Numbered from the stretch's first letter, positions 16,540-25,951 are shown. The stretch: DNA of 64,000 nt from an uncultured Pelagibacteraceae bacterium (GCA_902578775.1 CACHEF010000001.1:124001-188000); one strand, 5' to 3'. A program made the numbers and translations. Notes: generated by a model from the sequence alone, not told the origin.

Positions 16540-17974
16540 GGAAACATATTTTTTAACTCAATCAACATCATTAATATTAGTAATCACAATTAGTTTGATA
16601 TTTGCTTTTTTAGGAATTCTTCATTCTAAAAAATTTAAAGGAATTAATAATTATTTAACTGCAAATAGAAACATTGGTTTATTTTCACTCACTACTAGTC
16701 TTGTAGCATCCGCCTTAGGGGCTTGGATTTTGTTTGGTCCTGTTGCTGCTGCAACGTGGGGCGGAGTAGGAGCTATTATTGGTTATTCGTTAGGCACAGC
16801 TTTTCCAATGATTTTCTTAATTTATCTCGGAAAAAAAATCAGAAATGAGTTTCCAAAAGGATCTTCTTTAGTTGAGTTTATGAGAAAAAAATTTGGCAAA
16901 AGTCTATTTAAGTTGATTTTGTTAATGACAATCTTTTATATGTTCATTTTTCTTTGCGCAGAAGTAACTGCGGTTGCTGTGTTAATTAATTATATATCTG
17001 GTACAGAATTGTGGATTACAGCATTAATAGTTTTGGTAACTACTTTAAGCTATACACTTTATGGAGGATTAAGAGCGTCCATATTTACCGACAACATTCA
17101 AATGATTGTAATTGGTGTTTTGTTATTTATTTTGATCTCAATTATTAGTTCATCTTCAGGAAATAATTTTTCTTTTTCTTTAATTAATGAGAAAAATTCA
17201 CAATTATTAAGTTCAAAATATATTCCAGGATACACTGCTGGATTAACTTTCTTCATAGCAGTTGCGGCAACAAATTTATTTCATCAAGGAAATTGGCAAA
17301 GAGTGTATGCAGCAAAAGATTATCAAACATTAAAAAGCGGTTTGATAATTTCTTTCTTAATTATTGTTCCTATAGTTTTCTTAATGGGTTTCATTGGAAT
17401 GGTTTCATTTTCAATAGATCCATCTGTTAGACCTGATTTGGGATTTTTTAGTCTATTATTAAAAGATCAAACAAAAGTGTTATCCTTATTGATCATTATC
17501 CTTGGTCTTGCATTAACAATTTCAACTGTCGACACTTTAGTTAACGCTATTTCTAGTTTGTTTGTAGTAGATGGCAAAGCAACTTTTAATTTAGATAAAA
17601 AAACTGATTACTTAAAAATATCTAAATATTTCATTTTAATCCTGTCTGTAATTGCTTTTGGTGTTGCTTCAAAAGGATTCGATATTTTATATTTATTCTT
17701 ACTCGCAGATTTATTTTGTTGTGCATTTGTAGTCACTGTTTTTTATAGTTTCTATAATAAAGTAAATGAAAAAACTGCTTATGTTTCAATTTTAATTGGT
17801 CTAGTTGCTGGATTTTTAATGTTTCCATTTCCAGATTTTTCTAAAAGTTTGTTAGTGGGAGTATTTTTGTCTAAAGACTTATTTTCACCTCTTATAGCTC
17901 AATCTTTATTATTTTTATCTTTTTTGATTGCAACTTTCATGCCTGCAGTAATTTTAAAAATTAAATTTAGATAG
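16538..17974 (+). CDS. thiV: Sodium:solute symporter under TPP control (ThiV-type thiamine-precursor transporter)
   Basis: The 478-aa protein is a sodium:solute symporter (SSS) family carrier with about 13 hydrophobic helices and the family signature around GLRASIFTDNIQMIVIG. It follows a TPP riboswitch whose P1 stem reaches the start codon. In SAR11, a riboswitch-linked SSS transporter named ThiV has been proposed to import the thiamine pyrimidine precursor. The call rests on that family plus context. The exact substrate is not readable from the sequence. The stop overlaps the convergent thioredoxin-like gene by 8 bases. Confidence 0.82.
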   Translation: METYFLTQSTSLILVITISLIFAFLGILHSKKFKGINNYLTANRNIGLFSLTTSLVASALGAWILFGPVAAATWGGVGAIIGYSLGTAFPMIFLIYLGKKIRNEFPKGSSLVEFMRKKFGKSLFKLILLMTIFYMFIFLCAEVTAVAVLINYISGTELWITALIVLVTTLSYTLYGGLRASIFTDNIQMIVIGVLLFILISIISSSSGNNFSFSLINEKNSQLLSSKYIPGYTAGLTFFIAVAATNLFHQGNWQRVYAAKDYQTLKSGLIISFLIIVPIVFLMGFIGMVSFSIDPSVRPDLGFFSLLLKDQTKVLSLLIIILGLALTISTVDTLVNAISSLFVVDGKATFNLDKKTDYLKISKYFILILSVIAFGVASKGFDILYLFLLADLFCCAFVVTVFYSFYNKVNEKTAYVSILIGLVAGFLMFPFPDFSKSLLVGVFLSKDLFSPLIAQSLLFLSFLIATFMPAVILKIKFR

Positions 17975-18335
17975 AAGATTTTAAAGCATCATAAATAAGT
18001 TCTTTGGTGGTCTCACCAATGCTTCTGTAAACTTCTTTATCATTTTTAAAAATTAAAAGTGTTGTTTGATATTGAACGTTAAAAAATTGAGCAATTTCTT
18101 CGTTTGCAACATCAAATGCAAAGTATTCCATATTATCAAAATCATTTTTTGCTTTTTCAAGAACTTTCATTTGACTAGCACAAGAAGTGCAATATTTAAT
18201 CCAAGAACTTACAACTACAACTTTTCCTTCCGATAAAGCTTTATCGAATAATTCTTTGCTGTAAGTGGTCTCCTTCCCAATTACATTTGTGTTAAATGCC
18301 AACACAAAACAGATAAATACTAATAATTTTTTCAT
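17967..18335 (-). CDS. Thioredoxin-like protein with signal peptide
   Basis: The 122-aa protein has a signal peptide (about residues 1-20) and a thioredoxin fold with the redox pair Cys49-Cys52 in WIKYCTSCASQ, plus YQTTLLIF before the C-terminal helix. The active site CTSC and the size match the C-terminal domain of DsbD or a DsbE/TlpA-like periplasmic reductase. The usual cis-proline is replaced by Thr in VQYQTTLL, which is odd. The partner is unknown. Confidence 0.75.
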   Translation of the reverse strand: MKKLLVFICFVLAFNTNVIGKETTYSKELFDKALSEGKVVVVSSWIKYCTSCASQMKVLEKAKNDFDNMEYFAFDVANEEIAQFFNVQYQTTLLIFKNDKEVYRSIGETTKELIYDALKSSI

Positions 18336-18392
18336 TTTTTTAAATTTAAGGTAAATTTTAATTTATTGTAATACTATAAATTGTCTCTATAT

Positions 18393-19340
18393 ATGCCTAA
18401 CCACATGTCAGACGATCAAATAAGCATAAATAACCTGTCAAAAGTATACGACAATGGTTTTGAGGCATTAAAAAAAATAAACCTAAACATCAAAAAGGGC
18501 GAAATTTTTGCAATGCTTGGGCCTAATGGTGCAGGTAAAACAACTCTTATAAGTATAATCTGTGGAATAGTAAGACCTTCTTCTGGCAAGGTTACAGTAG
18601 ATGAATTTGATATCATTGATGATTATAGAGAGACAAGATCTAGAATTGGATTAGTTCCTCAAGAGTTAACTTTAGAGCAATTTGAAACTGTATTTAATAA
18701 CGTTTCATATTCTAGAGGTTTATATGGAAAGAAACCTGACCCAAAACATATAGAGAAAGTTTTAAAAGATTTAAGTTTATGGGATAAAAAAGATTTAAGA
18801 CTTAGACAATTATCTGGTGGAATGAAAAGAAGGGTTTTGATTGCAAAAGCTTTATCTCATGAACCTTCAATTTTATTTTTAGATGAACCTACAGCAGGTG
18901 TTGATGTTGAATTGAGAAAAGAAATGTGGAAAGTTGTTGAGAGTTTAAGAAAAACTGGTGTCACTATAATTTTAACTACACACTATATCGAAGAAGCAGA
19001 AGCAATAGCGGACAGGGTAGGTGTGATTAATCAAGGTGAAATTATTGTGGTAGATAATACCCAAGATTTATTAAAAAAAATGGGACATAAAACTTTGATC
19101 GTTGAGTTACAAGATAAAATTTCTGTAATTCCAAAAACATTAGAAAAATATAATTTATCTCTAGGAACAAATATGATGAGTATAAATTATACTTATAATG
19201 TTCAAGCAAAACAAACAGGTATAACTAATTTATTACAAGATTTAAAAGACGCAGGATTAAAATTAAAAGATTTGAAAACTGATCAAAGTAACTTAGAGAA
19301 AATTTTTGTGAGTTTGGTAAGGGAGAAAAATGAAAATTAA
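18393..19340 (+). CDS. ABC-2 type exporter, ATP-binding protein (YadG-like)
   Basis: The protein is about 315 aa with Walker [10 protein letters not shown], signature LSGGMKRR, Walker B ILFLDEP and the H-loop TTHY. This places it in the drug/polysaccharide (DrrA/YadG-like) exporter ATPases. The ATG at 18393 starts [20 protein letters not shown]; a TTG at 18381 is possible. It overlaps the permease gene by 11 bases and must work with it in the inner membrane. The exported substrate is unknown. Confidence 0.86.
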   Translation: MPNHMSDDQISINNLSKVYDNGFEALKKINLNIKKGEIFAMLGPNGAGKTTLISIICGIVRPSSGKVTVDEFDIIDDYRETRSRIGLVPQELTLEQFETVFNNVSYSRGLYGKKPDPKHIEKVLKDLSLWDKKDLRLRQLSGGMKRRVLIAKALSHEPSILFLDEPTAGVDVELRKEMWKVVESLRKTGVTIILTTHYIEEAEAIADRVGVINQGEIIVVDNTQDLLKKMGHKTLIVELQDKISVIPKTLEKYNLSLGTNMMSINYTYNVQAKQTGITNLLQDLKDAGLKLKDLKTDQSNLEKIFVSLVREKNEN

Positions 19341-20097
19341 TTATATCGCCTTTAAAGCAATATATCTTCATGAAATGGATCGGTTTAGAAGAACTTTAAC
19401 ACAATCATTATTATCTCCTGTATTAACTACTTCATTATATTTTATAGTTTTTGGATCTGTCATAGGTGGCTACGTTGAAAAAATAGATGGTATTAGCTAC
19501 GGTTCCTATATCGTACCTGGTCTTTTGATGTTAACGTTGTTAACTCAATCAATCAGTAACACATCTTTTGGAATTTTTTTTCCAAAATTTAATGGAACAA
19601 TATATGAAATATTAGCTGCACCTATTTCAACTTTAGAGGTGGTTTTAGCTTTTGTTGGAGCAGGCGCTACTAAAACATTAATAGTTGGACTTGTAATATT
19701 TATAACCTCCTTATTCTTTGTTGAGGTACAAGTTGAGTATCCTTTGTTAATGATATTTTTATTAGTTTTAGTAGCTTTCACTTTTGCATTATTTGGTTTT
19801 CTAATTGGATTAATGAGTTCTAATTTTGAACAAATGTCTATTATTCCTACATTATTTATAACACCAATGGTTTTTTTAGGAGGAAGTTTATACTCATTAG
19901 ACATGCTTCCTCCATTTTGGCAAACAATTACTTATTTTAATCCAGTTGTTTACTTGATTAATGGATTAAGATTTTCTTTTTATGGTGTCTCTGATTTTAA
20001 TATATGGATTAGTATTGGAACAATGATTTCTTTTTTATTGATTTGTGTAACTGTTGTTACTGTACTTTTGAAAAAAGGTTACAATATTAAATCTTAA
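19330..20097 (+). CDS. ABC-2 type exporter, permease (YadH-like)
   Basis: The 255-aa membrane protein has six hydrophobic helices and the ABC-2 signature around [21 protein letters not shown] (with the family Gly-Gly-X-hydrophobic segment). YadH-like permeases begin with a short cytoplasmic segment as here ([20 protein letters not shown]). It starts inside the ATPase gene. A hairpin overlaps its stop, so the unit ends here. Confidence 0.86.
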   Translation: MKINYIAFKAIYLHEMDRFRRTLTQSLLSPVLTTSLYFIVFGSVIGGYVEKIDGISYGSYIVPGLLMLTLLTQSISNTSFGIFFPKFNGTIYEILAAPISTLEVVLAFVGAGATKTLIVGLVIFITSLFFVEVQVEYPLLMIFLLVLVAFTFALFGFLIGLMSSNFEQMSIIPTLFITPMVFLGGSLYSLDMLPPFWQTITYFNPVVYLINGLRFSFYGVSDFNIWISIGTMISFLLICVTVVTVLLKKGYNIKS

Positions 20098-20121
20098 CTG
20101 ACCCATTTCTGGGCCAGTTAA
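20094..20121. terminator. Hairpin between convergent ABC permease and isocitrate lyase genes
   Basis: TTAACTG (20094-20100) pairs with CAGTTAA (20115-20121), and CCCA (20102-20105) with TGGG (20110-20113), around a TTTC loop with one A-C mismatch. The hairpin starts within the permease stop codon and lies between convergent genes. There is no long T tract on either side, so termination in both directions is likely but imperfect. Confidence 0.5.
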
Positions 20122-20151
20122 AAACTAATATGTACAAGAGGAATTGTTTTA

Positions 20152-21426
20152 TTAGAATTGTTCGGACTCTGTAGAGCCATCCATTGCTGTGGTTGAGCTT
20201 TTACCACTACTAATCGTGTTTGAAACAGCATCAAAATAAGAGGTACCAACCTCTCTTTGATGTTTAACACTAGTATAACCATCTTTTTCTCTAGAAAATT
20301 CCTGTTCTTGAATTCTTGAATAGGCAGTCATACCTTCTTTTTTATATTTTTCTGCAAGCTCAAAAATTGCAATATTTTGTGTATGAAAACCTGCTAGAGT
20401 AATAAATTGAAACTTATAACCCATTTTACCAATTTGATCTTGAAAAGAAGCTATTTCATCATCTGATAAATGTTTTTTCCAATTGAAAGAAGGAGAACAA
20501 TTATAAGCTAAAAGTTTTCCTGGATATTTACTATGTATTGCATCAGCAAATTTTTTAGCCTCATCTAAATTAGGTGTTGCTGTTTCACACCAAATTAAAT
20601 CAGAATAAGGAGCGTAAGCTAATCCTCTAGAAATAGCTTGGTCAATTCCAGCTTTTACATAATAAAAACCTTCAGGTGATCTTTCACCTGTAAGAAATGG
20701 TTTATCGTTTTCGTCATGATCATTAGTAATTAACTTTGCAGCATTAGCATCAGTTCTTGCTAGTATAATTAGTGGAACATCAGCTATGTCGGCAGCTAAT
20801 CTTGCTGCTTTTAAATTTTTAATCATTGTTCCTGTAGGCACTAAAACTTTACCACCCATATGACCACATTTTTTTTCACTTGCTAATTGATCCTCAAAGT
20901 GCACTCCTGCAGCACCTGCTCTTATAAATTTTTTTGCTAGTTCAAAAACGTTTAATGGTCCACCAAAGCCTGCTTCACCATCAGCTATAATTGGAAGCAT
21001 GTAATCAACTTTTTTGTTTTCTTTCATATCTCCATCTTTAATTTCCATATGTTGAATCTGATCTGCTCTTATTAAAGCATTATTCATCGATTCAACTAAT
21101 TTTGGCGCACTATCGTAAGGATATAAAGATTGATCTGGATACATTTCACCAGCGCTATTAGCATCTGCTGCAACTTGCCAACCACTTAGATAGATTGCTT
21201 TTAAACCAGCCTTGGCATGTTGGACTGCATGATTTCCAGATAATGAACCTAGAGTATTAACATAAGTTTCAGAATTTAATAAATTCCATAACTTAATTGA
21301 TTGATGTTTGCACATCGAATACTCAATTTTAATTGAGCCTCTTAATCTCTCTACTTCCTCTGGAGTATAATCTCTTTTAATTCCTGCAAATCTTTTTAAA
21401 TCGTATGAGATATTTTCTGCGCTCAT
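20152..21426 (-). CDS. aceA: Isocitrate lyase
   Basis: The 424-aa protein has the isocitrate lyase active-site motif KKCGHMGGK at residues 185-193, with the catalytic cysteine at 187, and the Mg-binding DGEAGFGG at 149-156. It splits isocitrate into succinate and glyoxylate. Upstream lie a small ORF, a dense cluster of ATTTACAA repeats and a divergent XRE/short-chain-acyl regulator, which probably controls it. No malate synthase is in the window. Confidence 0.96.
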   Translation of the reverse strand: MSAENISYDLKRFAGIKRDYTPEEVERLRGSIKIEYSMCKHQSIKLWNLLNSETYVNTLGSLSGNHAVQHAKAGLKAIYLSGWQVAADANSAGEMYPDQSLYPYDSAPKLVESMNNALIRADQIQHMEIKDGDMKENKKVDYMLPIIADGEAGFGGPLNVFELAKKFIRAGAAGVHFEDQLASEKKCGHMGGKVLVPTGTMIKNLKAARLAADIADVPLIILARTDANAAKLITNDHDENDKPFLTGERSPEGFYYVKAGIDQAISRGLAYAPYSDLIWCETATPNLDEAKKFADAIHSKYPGKLLAYNCSPSFNWKKHLSDDEIASFQDQIGKMGYKFQFITLAGFHTQNIAIFELAEKYKKEGMTAYSRIQEQEFSREKDGYTSVKHQREVGTSYFDAVSNTISSGKSSTTAMDGSTESEQF

Positions 21427-21486
21427 ATTTTTATCCTGTGCTGTTAAGTTTGTACTTAGAAATGAATTAAGTTGAACGAATTAGAA

Positions 21487-21648
21487 TTAGTTTGAGTCGT
21501 TTAGGGTCTCAACTAGATCTTTCATTCCACTTGAACCCCAATCACAATGGTCATCTCTCATGTAAATACCTTTGCTATTATGCCTTGCAAGGTCCTCATG
21601 TTTTATGATTTGAGCCTCATTTTCACTGTTTATTAATTTATCGTCCAT
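21487..21648 (-). CDS. Small hypothetical protein upstream of isocitrate lyase
   Basis: The frame codes for an acidic protein of 53 aa from the ATG at 21648, or 65 aa from 21684. It contains MDDKLINSENEAQIIKHED, then MRDDHCDWGSSGMKDL. The longer start would run through the operator repeats (21649-21677), whose regularity argues for non-coding use, so 21648 is preferred. The stop lies 60 bases before aceA, so both genes could share a transcript. There is no recognised domain. A non-coding leader is an alternative. Confidence 0.45.
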   Translation of the reverse strand: MDDKLINSENEAQIIKHEDLARHNSKGIYMRDDHCDWGSSGMKDLVETLNDSN

Positions 21649-21759
21649 GTAAATTTTATAATTTACAAGATTTACAAAATCCATAAAAAAGTATAAAAAG
21701 CTTGTAAATTGAAGAAAATTATTGTAAATATTAATTTACAAAATTTACAGATAGTAAAT
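21649..21759. promoter_or_regulatory. Operator cluster: eight ATTTACAA-type half-sites
   Basis: Copies of ATTTACAA or its complement occur at 21649-21654 (GTAAAT), 21661-21668, 21670-21677, 21702-21709, 21722-21729, 21734-21741, 21743-21750 (ending G) and 21753-21759 (AGTAAAT). Two pairs are direct repeats spaced 9 bases (21661/21670 and 21734/21743). 21722-21741 is an inverted repeat, TTGTAAAT-N4-ATTTACAA. The cluster fills the divergent promoter region and ends at the regulator start. It resembles the paired TTTGCAAA-type sites of RamB/PccR regulators, with T-A-rich variation. Confidence 0.72.
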
Positions 21760-23190
21760 ATGAGTCAATTAGATTTAAAAATTGGTCCCAAAATCAAAGC
21801 TTTTAGAAGACAAATGGGTCTTCAAGCAAACAAATTAGCTGAGGAATTAAATATTTCTCCTAGTTACTTGAATTTAATTGAGGGAGGAAAAAGAAAAATA
21901 GATGGAGATCTTTTACTTAAAATTTGTGAAAAATTGAATATTGAGCTTTCCCAATTAACGTCAAAAACTGATCTAAATTTAGAGAATACCTTATCAGAAA
22001 TTTTAGATGATGAGTTATTTGAGGATTTAGACATATTGGGTCCAGAAGTTAAAGATCTTGTGGGAACTAATCCAAAAATTGGTAAAGCAATTGTAAGGCT
22101 TGGAGATATTCTTAAAAAGAAAGACCATGAACTTGTAAACAAAATTGAAAAAATGTCTGGAAAAATAGTAGACAATAGAAAAAATTCATTTCCAGGTGAA
22201 GTAATATCAGATTTCTTACAAGAAAATAAAAATTATTTTCCAAGACTTGAAGATTTTGCTAATAAAATATTTGATAAAGTTCAAAAAAATAATCGAACAA
22301 GGTATATTGCACTTTGTGAGTACTTAAATTCAGAATATAATATTAGAGTTAAAGATGTTATTCCAGAAGAGGATAAACCGTTTTCTAAAATTTTTAATAA
22401 AAATAAAAAAGAACTTTTATTAAGTGATTATAGTTCTTTAGAAACAAAAAAACTTCATGCAGCTGCTCAAATAGCACAAGAGGGTGCAATTGATATCATA
22501 AACGATTATTTAAAAAAATTTAATTTTCCCTCAAATGAGTCTCAAAGATTAACACAGGTTGCTCTTTTAAATTATTGTGGAGCAGCAATACTTATGCCTT
22601 ACAAATTATTCCACTCAGAATGTAAAAAACTTAAATACGATTTACAACTTTTGCAAAATACATTTGCAACTTCATTTGAACAAGTAGCTCACAGGGTAAC
22701 CTGCTTACAAGATCCAAAATTACCTGGAATACCATTTCATATGTTGAGAACAGATATTGCAGGAAATATTTCAAAAAGGTTTTCACTTTCTGGAATAGAA
22801 ATACCAAGATATGGTGGCGCTTGCCCAAGATGGAATGTATATTCTGCTTTTACTAGACCAGGTGTTATTCAGGCTGCTGTTAGTAAAATGACAAATGGTG
22901 AAAAATACGTTTGTATTGCGAGAACTGTAGAAAAAGGCATTGGAAGATATGGTCAATCAAAAAGTATATTATCCATAGGATTAGGATGTGAAGCAAAATA
23001 TGCAAAAGAATTTGTTTATACAGAAAACTTAGACATTACAGACAAAAAAACAGAAATTCCTATTGGAGTTTCATGCAGAACTTGCGATAGATTGGATTGT
23101 TCGCAAAGAGCATTTCCACCTTTACATAAGAAATTTGATGTAGATATTAATACCAGGGGTGTATCTATTTATGTAAACGATAATGATTAG
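21760..23190 (+). CDS. XRE-family short-chain fatty acyl regulator (ScfR/RamB/PccR type)
   Basis: The protein is about 476 aa. It has an N-terminal XRE helix-turn-helix (residues 8-63, KIKAFRRQMGLQANKLAEEL then SPSYLNLIE), a middle IrrE-like region and a C-terminal DUF2083 part ending in CRTCDRLDCSQRAFPP. This is the RamB/PccR architecture that controls glyoxylate-shunt or propionyl-CoA genes in response to acyl-CoA. The ATG at 21760 follows the operator cluster directly; an upstream TTG at 21709 lies inside it. Divergence from aceA supports control of isocitrate lyase and of itself. Confidence 0.85.
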   Translation: MSQLDLKIGPKIKAFRRQMGLQANKLAEELNISPSYLNLIEGGKRKIDGDLLLKICEKLNIELSQLTSKTDLNLENTLSEILDDELFEDLDILGPEVKDLVGTNPKIGKAIVRLGDILKKKDHELVNKIEKMSGKIVDNRKNSFPGEVISDFLQENKNYFPRLEDFANKIFDKVQKNNRTRYIALCEYLNSEYNIRVKDVIPEEDKPFSKIFNKNKKELLLSDYSSLETKKLHAAAQIAQEGAIDIINDYLKKFNFPSNESQRLTQVALLNYCGAAILMPYKLFHSECKKLKYDLQLLQNTFATSFEQVAHRVTCLQDPKLPGIPFHMLRTDIAGNISKRFSLSGIEIPRYGGACPRWNVYSAFTRPGVIQAAVSKMTNGEKYVCIARTVEKGIGRYGQSKSILSIGLGCEAKYAKEFVYTENLDITDKKTEIPIGVSCRTCDRLDCSQRAFPPLHKKFDVDINTRGVSIYVNDND

Positions 23191-23202
23191 GCAATAAAAA
23201 AT

Positions 23203-23367
23203 ATGATTAAATTTATTTTACCTACAATTATTATTTTTCTTATAGTTTTATTCTGGGAAAAAATAAGTGAAACAATTTATAAAAAATTTAATATTAGAGT
23301 GAATTATATTATATTAAGCATAGCCTTAATAGCTGTAATTATATTATTTTTGCTTATCAAAGACTGA
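23203..23367 (+). CDS. Small two-helix membrane protein, unknown
   Basis: A complete 54-aa ORF starts 12 bases after the regulator stop. It has one hydrophobic helix (MIKFILPTIIIFLIVLFW), a charged middle (EKISETIYKKFNIRVN) and a second helix (YIILSIALIAVIILFLLIKD). It fits a small membrane protein co-transcribed with the regulator. The support is the clean helix pattern and close spacing. It has no known family. Confidence 0.5.
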   Translation: MIKFILPTIIIFLIVLFWEKISETIYKKFNIRVNYIILSIALIAVIILFLLIKD

Positions 23368-23398
23368 ATTTAAAATTTTTATTTAGTTTATAAGACAG

Positions 23399-23782
23399 TT
23401 ATTTTTTTTTACTTTTAGTTTCGATACCGAGTTTTTTGCTATGTCTAAGTCTCATTACAACAATTGCAATAGCTATTAATAGTATCGCTACAGACTCATA
23501 AACTAGGGCAGAAGGATCCATTTCTTTACCTTGAAGGATAATAAATCTAGATAATGCAGTTATAGCAATTAATAGAGGTAGAGTAATTCTTATTGATTGC
23601 TCATCCCAAAAAACTCTTACCATCGCCATTACCTCTAAATATAAAAACATTAGTAGTAGATCAGCTAAGGTTACAGATTTAGCAGAGTACATATTTAAAA
23701 TTTCAATAAATACAGCAATGATGGTGCTGATAAGAATAATTACTAACAATCCAAGTTGTAAATTTTTGATTAAATTATTCAT
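23399..23782 (-). CDS. PsiE-family membrane protein
   Basis: The 127-aa protein has four hydrophobic helices and the PsiE-type segment LADLLLMFLYLEVMAMVRVFW, followed by IRITLPLLIAITALSRFI. PsiE proteins were named as phosphate-starvation inducible, with no known activity. It lies 2 bases after the neighbouring membrane gene, so the two form a unit. The C-terminus is lysine-rich. Confidence 0.8.
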   Translation of the reverse strand: MNNLIKNLQLGLLVIILISTIIAVFIEILNMYSAKSVTLADLLLMFLYLEVMAMVRVFWDEQSIRITLPLLIAITALSRFIILQGKEMDPSALVYESVAILLIAIAIVVMRLRHSKKLGIETKSKKK

Positions 23783-23784
23783 AT

Positions 23785-24276
23785 TTAATCTTTTTTATTA
23801 AAAAATGGTAAGTTTTTCGTAAATGGCAACCATTTTTCCTCAGGTGTTTTATCAGGTCCATCATATTTTATACTGTAAGAATTATTTGAGTTTAAAACTT
23901 CAATTCCTTTAGAAAACACAAACATGAATACAATAACAAACACTATAGACATTATCTTGAAAGGATCAAAATTTTTAGTTTTAAAAACACTGCTGGATTT
24001 TTCCTCAGCACGATGAAATTGTTTGAATGTCATGTATACAGCAAATATTAATCCAATGTGTGCAATATAAGTTCCAGCCCACCCTAATGCAAAAGTTGAA
24101 TAAGAAAAAATATAAAGACTAAAAACAGTTGTCCAAATAAAACTCAAAACTAATAATATCTGAAGTCTAACTGATTTTGGTAATGATCTTAAATCATTTT
24201 TACTGTCATCAAAAAGTATATTCGCACTTTCTGACATCCAATTTTTAAATTTTTCCATTATTAATACTTTAATCAT
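23785..24276 (-). CDS. Hypothetical membrane protein
   Basis: The 163-aa protein has about three hydrophobic helices (roughly residues 40-60, 66-84 and 108-126), with a 35-residue polar C-terminal tail. The first ATG (24276) gives MIKVLIMEKF. The second at 24258 gives MEKFKNWM and may be the true start; neither has a clear ribosome-binding site. It precedes psiE by 2 bases. I do not recognise a family. Confidence 0.55.
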   Translation of the reverse strand: MIKVLIMEKFKNWMSESANILFDDSKNDLRSLPKSVRLQILLVLSFIWTTVFSLYIFSYSTFALGWAGTYIAHIGLIFAVYMTFKQFHRAEEKSSSVFKTKNFDPFKIMSIVFVIVFMFVFSKGIEVLNSNNSYSIKYDGPDKTPEEKWLPFTKNLPFFNKKD

Positions 24277-24398
24277 TTATTGATTAATTCAAATAAGCAT
24301 TATTCTGTTTTTAACTGCTTGATTTGATGAAAATAACTACCTGCGACAAATTTAAAATGATAAATTAATTAATAGAACAAGATATAAATAACTTAAAT

Positions 24399-24812
24399 AT
24401 GAGCAAAAAATATAAAGCTATGGTTCTATCCTGTATAGACCCAAGGTTTCAACCCAAGGTTTATGCTTACTTAAAAATAAGAAAACTTTTAGGTAAATAT
24501 AGCTCTTTTACTATCGCCGGAGCAGCTGTAGGCGTAACTCATGGTAAATTCAAGAAATGGCAAAAAACGTTTTTTGATAATTTATCAACTTCTATAAAAT
24601 TACATAAAATTAATAGATTGATAGTTATTAGTCATAAAGATTGTGGGGCTGCAAAATTGTCAAATGGAAAAAACCCATTTAATGCAATCAATGAAAAAAA
24701 AATCCACGTAGACTCATTTAGAAAATTGAAGAAAATTTTGAATAAAAGATTTCCAAAATTATATCATGAATTCTATGTAATGAATTTAAAGGGCTCTGTT
24801 AAAAAATATTAA
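24399..24812 (+). CDS. Short beta-carbonic-anhydrase-like protein
   Basis: The 137-aa protein keeps the beta-carbonic anhydrase zinc ligands: Cys12 and Asp14-Arg16 in SCIDPRF, and His79 and Cys82 in SHKDCGAA. It is about 60 residues shorter than typical beta enzymes, and the region between the motifs is compact. It could be a minimal anhydrase or a related zinc protein with another role. The stop overlaps the next gene (TAATG), so the two are co-translated. Confidence 0.7.
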   Translation: MSKKYKAMVLSCIDPRFQPKVYAYLKIRKLLGKYSSFTIAGAAVGVTHGKFKKWQKTFFDNLSTSIKLHKINRLIVISHKDCGAAKLSNGKNPFNAINEKKIHVDSFRKLKKILNKRFPKLYHEFYVMNLKGSVKKY

Positions 24813-25870
24813 TGTGTAAAATTTTTAATTTAATATTTTTGATATTGATCTATAACACTCATTTGTTAGCAATGAATAATAAACCTTATCATCATTTACC
24901 AGATGGATCTTTTAGAAATCCAGAGGGATCTCCTAAAAGAGATGAAAATGTAAAATGGTCTTACAGAATATTTAACAAAGAGAAGAAAAAACTTGATATG
25001 ACAGTGCCTAAAAATCATATTGTGGACAAAGAAATAGTATTATCATCTTTAAACAAGTTCAAAGACGATGATTTTATATTATGGATTGGTCATGCTACAT
25101 TTATAATTAAATTAGGAGAAACAACAATTATTACTGATCCTGTTTTTTCACAAAACGCAGGACCACTTATATTTGGCCCAAAAAGATTCACACAACCTGC
25201 TTTAAAGCTAAACGAAATTCCAAATATTGATTTATTCTTACTCACACATAATCATTATGATCATCTAGATATGAATACGATAAGAAGGTTCCCATATAAA
25301 AAAGCAAAAGTATTAGCTCCACTTAAACTAGGTAAATATTTTAAAGGTAACGGATATAAAGATGTTAATGAAATGGATTGGTATGATAAAATTGAGATAA
25401 ATGAAAAATTAAAAATTACATTTTTACCTGCTGTTCATTGGTCTAAGAGAAGCTTAACTGATACAAATAAAACATTATGGGGTAATTTTCTAATTGAATA
25501 TAATAAAAAAAAAATTTTATTTGCTTGTGATACTGGAATTGGAAATATCTATGAATTTTTAGGTAAAAAATACGGTCCAGTTGATTTAACTATAATAAAT
25601 ATTGGTGCCTATAATTTTTATCCAATAATGCCTTATAAGGATAAGTCTATTTATCATACAAACCCAGAGGAAGCACTTAGTATTGGAAAAGATTTGGGAA
25701 GTAAAAAAATACTTGGCATGCACTGGGGAACATTTGTCTTATCTTTAGAGCCAATAATGGAGCCCCCAATTAGGTTTAAAAAAAACGCCGAAAAATATGG
25801 TTTTAAAAAGGAAGATGCTTTGATTTTTAAAATTGGTCAAATTTCTCCTATAAAAGATATAATTAATTAA
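24812..25870 (+). CDS. Metallo-beta-lactamase fold hydrolase (NAPE-PLD/UlaG-like), possibly exported
   Basis: The 352-aa protein starts with a hydrophobic stretch (residues 4-20), consistent with a signal peptide or anchor. The metal motif THNHYDHLD lies at 145-153 (His146, His148, Asp150, His151), after WIGHATFIIKLGETTIITDPV. This pattern matches NAPE-PLD/UlaG-like hydrolases that act on phosphodiester or lactone bonds. It overlaps the carbonic-anhydrase-like gene by one base. The substrate is unknown; N-acyl-phosphatidylethanolamine-like lipids are one possibility. Confidence 0.78.
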   Translation: MCKIFNLIFLILIYNTHLLAMNNKPYHHLPDGSFRNPEGSPKRDENVKWSYRIFNKEKKKLDMTVPKNHIVDKEIVLSSLNKFKDDDFILWIGHATFIIKLGETTIITDPVFSQNAGPLIFGPKRFTQPALKLNEIPNIDLFLLTHNHYDHLDMNTIRRFPYKKAKVLAPLKLGKYFKGNGYKDVNEMDWYDKIEINEKLKITFLPAVHWSKRSLTDTNKTLWGNFLIEYNKKKILFACDTGIGNIYEFLGKKYGPVDLTIINIGAYNFYPIMPYKDKSIYHTNPEEALSIGKDLGSKKILGMHWGTFVLSLEPIMEPPIRFKKNAEKYGFKKEDALIFKIGQISPIKDIIN

Positions 25871-25951
25871 TTGTTAAATAAATTAAACAACATGTTCTCA
25901 GGGTTTAAACTATATCTAAAATAAGTTATTAAATTATAATCAAATAATTTA

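Noticed and set aside
19545..19904. 119-aa frame on the minus strand within the ABC permease gene
   Set aside because: It is antisense to a well-supported membrane protein gene, has low-complexity Lys/Asn/Thr content and no domain, as expected from codon bias on the other strand.
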